This document shows, piece by piece, positions 35,322-41,001 of a stretch of DNA of 41,001 nt; positions within the stretch are counted from its first letter, which is position 1; each line of letters opens with the position of its first letter. Both the position numbers and the translations under genes were made by a program. Under the pieces are notes generated by a model that ran no database searches, was not told where the DNA came from, and worked only from the letters and a program-made list of their open reading frames with translations. The stretch lies in the NCBI GenBank assembly GCA_031262165.1, contig JAISIF010000155.1, positions 1 through 41,001 on the forward strand, given 5' to 3'. The DNA comes from Myxococcales bacterium. GTDB lineage: Bacteria; Myxococcota; Myxococcia; Myxococcales; UBA5297.

Positions 35322-36317
35322 ATGACCTCTCCTTCCCCACTCGCCCTTCAGACCGACGGCGCAGACGCCACATGGGCCACCTCCGCCTCTACCTCCACAC
35401 CAGTGCTTCAGATCGAGGGGCTGACCAAGCGCTTCGGCTCGCTCACGGCCCTCGACGAGCTCGCCCTCACGCTCGCGCCAGGCGAGACCCACGGCTTCAT
35501 CGGCCCGAATGGCGCGGGCAAGACGACGACCTTCTCGCTCATCGCTGGGTTTCTGCGGCCAGATGCGGGGACCATCCGCATCACGGGCCATGCGGCGGGC
35601 GAGGTGGCGGCCCTGCGAGGCGTGCTCGGCATCCTACCCCAGGACGCGCTCTTGCCCGCGAAGGACACGGTGGGCAGCGCGCTCACCTTCTACGCGCGGC
35701 TCCAGGGATTCTCGCGGGCCGACGCGCTCGCCGAGGCCAAGCGCTGGCTGGAAAAGGTTGGCATGTCCAGTTCGTGGGGGGCGCGCTGCGGCACGCTCTC
35801 GCACGGCATGGCCAAGCGGGTCGGGATCGCCCAGGCCTTTCTCGGAAACCCCAAGCTCGTGTTGCTCGACGAGCCGACCGCGGGCCTCGACCCCAAGAGC
35901 GCACACCAGCTGCGCGAGCTCATCCGAGAAGTCCACGACGCGGGCACGACGCTCCTCATCTCCAGCCACAACCTGAACGAGCTCGAAGCGCTGTGCGACA
36001 GCGCCACGGTCCTGGAGCGCGGGCGTGTCCGAACCCAGGGCACGCTCACCGAAATGACGAGCGCGCTCAGTCAGATCCGCATCCAGATCGCGAGCGACAG
36101 CTTTCCCGAAGAGGCGCTGCGCCAGCTGTGGGTCGTCCACGAATTCACCTTCGATCGGGCGCGCCGCACGCTCGCCATCTCACTCACGGCTGGGCTCGAC
36201 TCCCCCGAGGCAGGCATCGCCGAGATCCTCAAGTTCCTGCTCCAGGCAGGCGTGCCGATCAGCGGCCTATCCAAGGGCCAGGGCCTCGAAGCCAGCGTGA
36301 TCTCGCTCAAAGGGTAA
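35322..36317 (+). CDS. ABC transporter ATP-binding protein
   Basis: This is the nucleotide-binding subunit for the permease at 34459-35313. After a Thr/Ser/Ala-rich leader of about 28 residues it has Walker A GPNGAGKT (61-68), a degenerate signature LSHGMAKRVGIAQAF (LSHGM where LSGGQ is most common), Walker B LVLLDEPTAGLDP and the H-loop histidine in LLISSHNL. The C-terminal 90 residues resemble the accessory domain found in CcmA/NatA-type ATPases. I start at ATG 35322, eight bases after the permease stop. An alternative internal start close to VLQIEGLTKRFG has no Met, so the leader is probably real. Confidence 0.9.
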   Translation: MTSPSPLALQTDGADATWATSASTSTPVLQIEGLTKRFGSLTALDELALTLAPGETHGFIGPNGAGKTTTFSLIAGFLRPDAGTIRITGHAAGEVAALRGVLGILPQDALLPAKDTVGSALTFYARLQGFSRADALAEAKRWLEKVGMSSSWGARCGTLSHGMAKRVGIAQAFLGNPKLVLLDEPTAGLDPKSAHQLRELIREVHDAGTTLLISSHNLNELEALCDSATVLERGRVRTQGTLTEMTSALSQIRIQIASDSFPEEALRQLWVVHEFTFDRARRTLAISLTAGLDSPEAGIAEILKFLLQAGVPISGLSKGQGLEASVISLKG

Positions 36318-36380
36318 GCGGTCACGTTCAGCCCCCGCGGCGGTTCGATTCATCATTCACCAGACCAAGGAGATCACCTC

Positions 36381-37733
36381 GTGCGCCTCGTTCTTCCGGC
36401 AACTGCTCTAGGCCTGACCCTGGCTCTTGCGGGTTGCGATCAGCTCGCGCCCCTCTTCAAGAAGGAACCGACGCGGGAGGAGCTGTTCGTCCTGAAGCTC
36501 TCGCAGGGCGAGGCCGCGGCCCAGGCAGGCAACTTCGACGAGGCCATCGCGCGCTACAAGGAGGCGTCGGGCTTCTCGGCCTCCAACACCACCCCGACCA
36601 AGGCCCTCGGAAAGCTCTACGAGCGCATCGGGGACTCCCGGCAGGCCCTGCTCACGCTCCGCCAAATCCTGGTCTACACGCCCGACGATCTCGACGTGCA
36701 GAAGCAGCTCGCCGACCTCTACACGCTCGACGGCAACGACGAGGCGGCGGCCAAGCAGCTGCGCACGCTCGTCGACGCGAGCCCTGGAGAGCCCGACCTC
36801 GGCCTGGTCCGGCAGCTCGCCTCGGCGCTCATCCGAACGCGGCAGCTCGAAGAGGCCCTCCCGCTCGTGACGCGCATCGAAGATGTCGCGCCGGGCGCGG
36901 CGGACGCGATCGGCCTGCGCGCCGAGTTCGCGCTCGCGGAGGGCGACGAGGACGAGGGTGCCCGCCTCCTCGATGAGGCCGTGCGCGCCGGAGAGTCTTC
37001 GATCTACGTGCGCCTCCTGCGCGGCCGCTATTTCCTGGCCCGGGGCAATGCCGAGGCAGCCCGCGACGAGCTCGCGATCGCAACGGGCCTCGCGCCAGAC
37101 AATCCCGAGATCGTCCGCTTGCACGCGAACGCCCTGTATCTGCTCGAGCGCTACGCGGAGGCGAGCGCGCTGCTGGCCGACCTTCTCCAGTCGCGGCCCC
37201 GCGATCTGAAGCTCCGGGGCCTACTGGCCGAGGTCAAGCTCGCCGAGGAGAGCGCCGCAGACGCGCTCACATTGGCCGAGTCGATCCTCTCCGCCGCGCC
37301 GAACGATCCGCAGGCCCTGTTCCTCCGGGCCCGCGCCATCGAGCTGAGCAACCCCGACTCGCTCATGCCGGCCATCGGCGCCTATCGCCAGCTGCTCACC
37401 CAACACCCGAGCCACATGCCGACGCTCCACAGGCTCTGGAAGCTCCTGATCGACATAGGCGAGAAGACCGAGGCCCTCACGACGCTCGAACGCCTGCTGA
37501 CGCTCGAACGCACGACGAGCGAGGAGGACATCGCGCTGGCCGAGCTCTACATCGAGACGGCCCTGAACCTGCCACGGGCCCAGAAGCTCATCGAGGCTGC
37601 CCTGAAGGACAACCCGGGCGACGAGGAGCTCTTGGCGCTGCACCAGCAGCTCAAAGCCCGCTTGAAGGAGGTTCCGCCTCGCAGGAGTGGACCAGGCAGA
37701 TCGGGCATCCAGATCCTTCGAGGCGGACGCTGA
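36381..37733 (+). CDS. TPR-repeat lipoprotein
   Basis: The 450-residue protein starts at GTG 36381 with AAGGAG 8 nt upstream. It has a short lipoprotein signal ending LALAGC (C19). The rest is made of tetratricopeptide repeats (for example AAAQAGNFDEAIARYKEA, LGKLYERIGDSRQALLTL and ALYLLERYAEASALLADLL), at least ten helices pairs by eye, with a final basic tail. Such lipoproteins are scaffold parts of envelope complexes. It is 63 bp downstream of the ABC ATPase gene on the same strand and may act with the transporter; that link is by position only. Confidence 0.82.
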   Translation: MRLVLPATALGLTLALAGCDQLAPLFKKEPTREELFVLKLSQGEAAAQAGNFDEAIARYKEASGFSASNTTPTKALGKLYERIGDSRQALLTLRQILVYTPDDLDVQKQLADLYTLDGNDEAAAKQLRTLVDASPGEPDLGLVRQLASALIRTRQLEEALPLVTRIEDVAPGAADAIGLRAEFALAEGDEDEGARLLDEAVRAGESSIYVRLLRGRYFLARGNAEAARDELAIATGLAPDNPEIVRLHANALYLLERYAEASALLADLLQSRPRDLKLRGLLAEVKLAEESAADALTLAESILSAAPNDPQALFLRARAIELSNPDSLMPAIGAYRQLLTQHPSHMPTLHRLWKLLIDIGEKTEALTTLERLLTLERTTSEEDIALAELYIETALNLPRAQKLIEAALKDNPGDEELLALHQQLKARLKEVPPRRSGPGRSGIQILRGGR

Positions 37734-37781
37734 GCTCCCCTCTCCCTCTCGTGGAAGAGGGTCTCCCGCAGGGAGGGGAGC
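37734..37781. terminator. Hairpin between convergent TPR and hydF genes
   Basis: GCTCCCCTCTCCC at 37734-37746 pairs with GGGAGGGGAGC at 37771-37781 with a small bulge, and a second stem, CCCTCT with AGAGGG, can form inside. There is no T tract, but its place between two convergent genes suggests a bidirectional stop. Confidence 0.5.
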
Positions 37782-37800
37782 GGTCGAGGACACGCCCGAA

Positions 37801-39108
37801 CTACCCCTTCGATGCCGCCCGCTTTTCCAGATAGCGCCGGTGAACGTCGGGAAAGGGGCCCAGCGCTTTGTCGAGGATGCCCAGCGCGGCGGCGATGGCG
37901 AGCCCGTAATTGCTGATGGGCACGCCCTGGCGCTGGCAGCGCTCGATGCGCGAGAGCATCCCGCGGCGGTTGAACGTGCAGGCGCCGCAGTGGATGACCA
38001 TCGCGTAGGGCGTCAGGTCGTCGGGAAAATCGCGGCCCTGCACGGTCTCGAAGTTCAGCGCGCCGCCGACCTTTTGATTGAGCCAGCGCGGGATCTTCAC
38101 GCGGCCGATGTCCTCGCCGATCGGGTGGTGCGCGCAGGCCTCGGCGATGAGCACGCGGTCACCCGGCTTCAGCGCGTCCAGGGCCAGCGTGCCCTCGGCC
38201 TGGATCGCGAGCTCCCCCTTGAGGCGCGCGAACAGGATTGAGAACGACGTGAGTGGCACGCCCTCGGGCAGCATCGCATCGACCTCGCGAAAGGCCTGTG
38301 AGTCGGTGACGACGAGCTTGGGCAGCGCCTTCAGGTGGGACAGCGCGCTCGGCAGCGTCTTCTCGGTCGTCACCAGCGCGAGCGCTTGGGCGTCGAGCAG
38401 ATCGCGAATCGACTGAACCTGAGGGAGGATGAGGCGACCGCGCGGCGCCTCCTTGTCGATGGGCGTGACGAGGATGGCCAGCTCGCCTGGGCCGACGAGG
38501 TCCGAGAGGATCGGGCGGTCGGCGAAGAGCGACTCTGGTGCGCGCTCGATCAGCAGGGTCCGCACGTCGTCGAGGCCCTGGCCTGTTCGCGCGCACGTCG
38601 AGGCCACGCCAAAGCCACGGGCGGTCAGCTCTTCGCGGCGGCGCTGATCCGGCACGCCCAGATCACCCTTGTTGAAGACGACGATGACGGGCGTCTTGCG
38701 GCGCTCGAACTCGGCGAGCAGGCCGTCCTCGAACGCGGACCAGACGCCCTCTTCGGCCACGAGCAGGGCGAGGTCGGTCCGGTCGAACGTCAATCGCGTC
38801 TTCTCGATGCGCAACGCGCCCAGGGCGCCCTCGTCGTCCACGCCCGCCGTGTCGATGAAGAGCACGGGGCCGAGCGGCAACAGCTCCATCGCTTTCTCGA
38901 CGGGATCGGCCGTCGTCCCGGCCACGTTCGACACGATGGAGATGTCCTGGCGCACGAGCGCGTTGAGCAGGCTCGACTTGCCCACGTTGCGGCGCCCAAA
39001 CAGGCCGATGTGCAGGCGCATGCCCTTGGGCGTGGCGCTCGTCGATCCAGATAGAGAAGAGGCGGTGTCAGCGGCAGTGTCAGCGGCGGTCGAAGGCATG
39101 TCGGGCAT
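37801..39108 (-). CDS. hydF: [FeFe]-hydrogenase maturation GTPase HydF
   Basis: HydF is the GTPase scaffold on which the two-iron subcluster of [FeFe]-hydrogenase is assembled, together with the radical SAM proteins HydE and HydG. The 435-residue protein has a P-loop GRRNVGKS (38-45) and the G3 (IDTAGVDD) and G4 (FNKGDL) motifs. The HydF-specific metal site is C325-x-H327 (EACAHHP) and C374-x2-C377 (HCGACTF). All cluster ligands are present. The first 30 residues are an Ala/Asp/Thr/Ser-rich extension coded partly by a 12-bp repeat. Neither hydE, hydG nor a hydrogenase gene lies in the window. The membrane protein gene upstream is 30 bp away, so the two may be co-transcribed. Confidence 0.93.
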   Translation of the reverse strand: MPDMPSTAADTAADTASSLSGSTSATPKGMRLHIGLFGRRNVGKSSLLNALVRQDISIVSNVAGTTADPVEKAMELLPLGPVLFIDTAGVDDEGALGALRIEKTRLTFDRTDLALLVAEEGVWSAFEDGLLAEFERRKTPVIVVFNKGDLGVPDQRRREELTARGFGVASTCARTGQGLDDVRTLLIERAPESLFADRPILSDLVGPGELAILVTPIDKEAPRGRLILPQVQSIRDLLDAQALALVTTEKTLPSALSHLKALPKLVVTDSQAFREVDAMLPEGVPLTSFSILFARLKGELAIQAEGTLALDALKPGDRVLIAEACAHHPIGEDIGRVKIPRWLNQKVGGALNFETVQGRDFPDDLTPYAMVIHCGACTFNRRGMLSRIERCQRQGVPISNYGLAIAAALGILDKALGPFPDVHRRYLEKRAASKG

Positions 39109-39138
39109 CCACGGAAGAGGAGGAGGAATCGTCGTTCG

Positions 39139-40314
39139 TCACGGGATGGCTTCCGCTTCCATCGAATCGAGCTCCCGTGGCGTCGAAGGCGTCGAAGAAT
39201 CGGGCGGCGCTTTACTCCGTCGCGCGCGGCTGGGCAGAAAATCGCGCAGGCGCACTCGGTAGAGCACGATCGAGACGAAGCCGACGGCGAGGTGGGTGAT
39301 GACCGTGGTCAGGTGGGTCAGCAGGGCCAGCGCGGCCGCGTCACCATCTGGGACGCCGAGCGCGCGGGCTGCCCACGAAGCGCTCAGGTAATACATGCCC
39401 ACGCCGATGGGCAGGCCGACATTGAATTGGCTCAGCGTGATGGCGCCCAGGAGCAGTGGTCCGAGCAACAGGCCGTTCGGGACACCTAGGGCAGAGAGCG
39501 CGAGCCCATAGCCGAGCGCTGGCGCCACGACTGGTCCGAGCGAGGCGAGTGCGAGCCGACCGCTCTGGCGCAGGGAGCGGATCGGGGCGAGGCCCTTGCC
39601 CAGGTTTTCGAGGACGCCGCGCAGGCGAGGCAGGCGCCCTCGTGCTTCGAGCCAACGCGCGAGCGGCCCTGTCCAGCGCGCGAGGCTCCAGCTGAGCGCG
39701 GCGAGCACACCAAAGAGAGCGGCCGCGATCAGGACTGCCGAGTCGAGCCCGTGGAGCCCTGCACCCGCCGTGGTCAACAGGCATGAGATGCCGACCAGGG
39801 CGATGAGCGCCAGGAATTCGAAGAGCTTGCAGACGAGTGCCGAGCCAAAGCCCTCGAAGAGTGGCAGGCCGTGGCGCCGAGCCGCGAGCTGCGCGCGGCA
39901 CAGATCGCCGAGCTGTCCGGGCAGCGCGTTGTGCACAAAGGCACCAGCCGCGACCGCGTGGTAGCGCTCGCGAAAGGGCGGGGCCCGGCGCGGCCCAAGG
40001 GCCAGCCCCCATGACAGGGCCCTGAGCGGCAGGACCGCAGCAGCGCACGCGGCAAAGGGGATCACCCACAGGAGGTGGTGCGGCAGATCGGCCATCCACG
40101 CGCCGATCGAGAAGCGCGGCGACAGGTGCAGGCGGCCATCGGCGATCGAAGGATCGAAGAACGCACTCGCCATGAACGCGAGGCTGAGCAGCACCCCGAC
40201 GACCGTGGCAGGCACGCGCACGAACCAACGCTTCCAAAGAGGTGTCGTCTTTCCCTCAGCTTTTGCCTTTTCCTGCTCGTGCCCTTCGAACTGACGGTTC
40301 GCATCGATCGTCAT
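39139..40314 (-). CDS. YbhN/AglD-type (lysylphosphatidylglycerol synthase TM-domain) membrane protein
   Basis: The 391-residue protein has a charged N terminus (residues 1-35) and then about eight membrane helices. It resembles the flippase-like transmembrane family (UPF0104/LPG synthase TM region). The family segment AVAAGAFVHNALPGQLGDLCRAQLAARRHGL matches the usual P-x-R-x-G-E-x-x-R region, although here the residues are P-G-Q-L-G-D. No synthetase domain is attached, so it is not MprF. Members are thought to move or shield lipids; the role is unproven. I chose ATG 40314; an upstream in-frame ATG at 40404 would add 30 residues without a better ribosome-binding site. Confidence 0.78.
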   Translation of the reverse strand: MTIDANRQFEGHEQEKAKAEGKTTPLWKRWFVRVPATVVGVLLSLAFMASAFFDPSIADGRLHLSPRFSIGAWMADLPHHLLWVIPFAACAAAVLPLRALSWGLALGPRRAPPFRERYHAVAAGAFVHNALPGQLGDLCRAQLAARRHGLPLFEGFGSALVCKLFEFLALIALVGISCLLTTAGAGLHGLDSAVLIAAALFGVLAALSWSLARWTGPLARWLEARGRLPRLRGVLENLGKGLAPIRSLRQSGRLALASLGPVVAPALGYGLALSALGVPNGLLLGPLLLGAITLSQFNVGLPIGVGMYYLSASWAARALGVPDGDAAALALLTHLTTVITHLAVGFVSIVLYRVRLRDFLPSRARRSKAPPDSSTPSTPRELDSMEAEAIP

Positions 40315-40524
40315 CGGTTGCCGCGCTCTCTCTTTCCCCACGATCTCTTCTGAAGAAGGGAAAACAAGGCGCGCCGCCCCTGAAATTCGCGACGCGAACG
40401 GCACTGTGGACCGAGTGTAGGGCAGTCGAGTTCTGGCGATGTCGATTCGTTAAAGCGGAACCTCTTTTTCATGTGGATTCGACATGTCTGGAAATTGTTT
40501 TGATGAATATAAATCGAAATAATG

Positions 40525-40598
40525 CTCCCTCGGCAATGCCGAGGGAGGAGGGCCTTTCGCCGCTGGCCTCTCAAAAGAGGCCTTTTCGCGGCGTTTTT
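40525..40598 (+). terminator. Two stacked hairpins with T tract in a gap without a + strand gene
   Basis: CTCCCTCGGC and GCCGAGGGAG at 40525-40547 form a perfect 10-bp hairpin with a 3-nt loop. Then CGCCGC (40558) and GCGGCG (40588) enclose GGCCTCT...AGAGGCC, followed by five T. The T tract is on the + strand side, where I see no coding gene, so it may end a small RNA or a transcript from elsewhere. Confidence 0.6.
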
Positions 40599-40724
40599 CA
40601 AATATTCTCTGTCAGATTAAAATATTACATTAAAACGACATCCATACACTTGCGAATAACCATTAAGTCTGAACCATGAATTGAGTCAGCCATGGCTGAC
40701 CGCGGCGTTGTTTGAAACAACTGA

Positions 40725-41001
40725 TTAGTATTTCTTTTTTATACAGTCATATAACTTCTCGGCCTCAGCGTAATGCTTTTGCGCCTCTTCGTTCTGATCC
40801 AGGCGAAGCTCCAAACTCGCCATGGAGAGAAGGACTTTCGCCAAACCAAGGTTATCCCTTTCTTCACGGTATAACTTCTCGGCCTCGGCGTAATGCTTTT
40901 GCGCCTCTTCGATCTGGCCCAGGTGCCTCTCCAAAGCCCCCTTGGAGAAAAGGACTTGCGCCAAACCAAGGTTATGCCTTTCTTCACGGTATAACTTCTC
41001 G
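40725..41001 (-). CDS. TPR protein, C-terminal part (runs off the window)
   Basis: The frame is open from the window end to TAA at 40725-40727, giving the last 91 or so residues of a protein that starts outside. It consists of 40-residue tetratricopeptide units (AEKLYREERDNLGLAKVLLS, then RLDQNEEAQKHYAEAEKLY) with a short Lys-rich tail, CIKKKY. The units are encoded by DNA repeats of exactly 120 bp that are nearly identical, for instance from the TTCTCGGCCTC motifs at about 40758 and 40878. Long units of this kind resemble kinesin-light-chain-like TPRs. The GC content is lower than that of the neighbours. Confidence 0.8.
   Translation of the reverse strand, partial: EKLYREERHNLGLAQVLFSKGALERHLGQIEEAQKHYAEAEKLYREERDNLGLAKVLLSMASLELRLDQNEEAQKHYAEAEKLYDCIKKKY

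Noticed and set aside
40685-40700. Palindrome GTCAGCCATGGCTGAC as an operator
   Set aside because: A lone 16-bp palindrome just past the stop of the TPR gene; no regulator or promoter is linked to it.

Overview
The window is about 41 kb of a high-GC bacterial chromosome that most resembles Myxococcota and related former delta-proteobacteria. The lineage is inferred from several traits. There are many lipoproteins with Asp/Ser/Thr-rich linkers, a double-FHA/TPR membrane protein, a PilZ protein of the short soluble type, RHS fragments and a [FeFe]-hydrogenase maturase (HydF). No rRNA or tRNA gene was recognised, so the assignment is tentative.

Layout. 0.3-13.7 kb (+ strand): glycogen phosphorylase, a NamZ/DUF1343 muramidase, Lon, an OB-fold/HD exoribonuclease of the YhaM type, an FHA-FHA-TM-TPR protein, an ECF sigma factor with a zinc-finger anti-sigma factor, and RlmN. 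13.8-15.4 kb: an AT-rich island with two near-identical 82-bp MITEs, a two-gene cassette of unknown function and a second kind of MITE. 15.4-18 kb: an orphan OmpR-type response regulator, an unknown lipoprotein and a PAP2-type membrane phosphatase. 18.1-21.7 kb (- strand): an AT-rich, decayed RHS array. It has three paralogous Cys-rich lipoproteins (A, B and C), each followed directly by the tail of an RHS core. Two of them are preceded by remnants of a related toxin-tip-like domain. An IS5-type transposase fragment cuts the array. 21.8-26.8 kb (-): GlcD-like FAD oxidase, FolE, ApaH-like phosphatase, SprT-like metalloprotein, FmdB-type zinc ribbon and a YaeI-like phosphoesterase. 27-28.3 kb: a small lipoprotein (-) and RibF (+). 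28.4-33.5 kb (-): RluC-type pseudouridine synthase, a secreted esterase, PilZ, Lnt and LspA. 34.4-37.7 kb (+): ABC-2 permease, its ATPase and a TPR lipoprotein. 37.8-40.3 kb (-): HydF and a YbhN-type membrane protein. The window ends inside a TPR gene (-) made of 120-bp DNA repeats.

Most genes are ordinary housekeeping in short same-strand groups. LspA and Lnt together supply lipoprotein maturation, which suits the seven or more lipoproteins predicted here.

The most interesting part is 18.1-21.7 kb. Its order, read on the minus strand, is tip remnant, lipoprotein A, RHS core tail, lipoprotein B, RHS stub, IS fragment, tip domain, lipoprotein C, RHS core tail. That is the order of orphan toxin-immunity modules in polymorphic-toxin loci, which makes the lipoproteins candidate immunity proteins (inference). 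Lipoprotein B also carries a MITE inserted exactly in frame in its signal peptide. A longer copy of the same MITE supplies the start codon of a gene at 13.95 kb. Four repeat families are scattered through the gaps: a TA-flanked MITE, a MITE whose ends match the IS5-type fragment, a nested palindrome with GTAGGGGC ends, and a single 150-bp palindrome.
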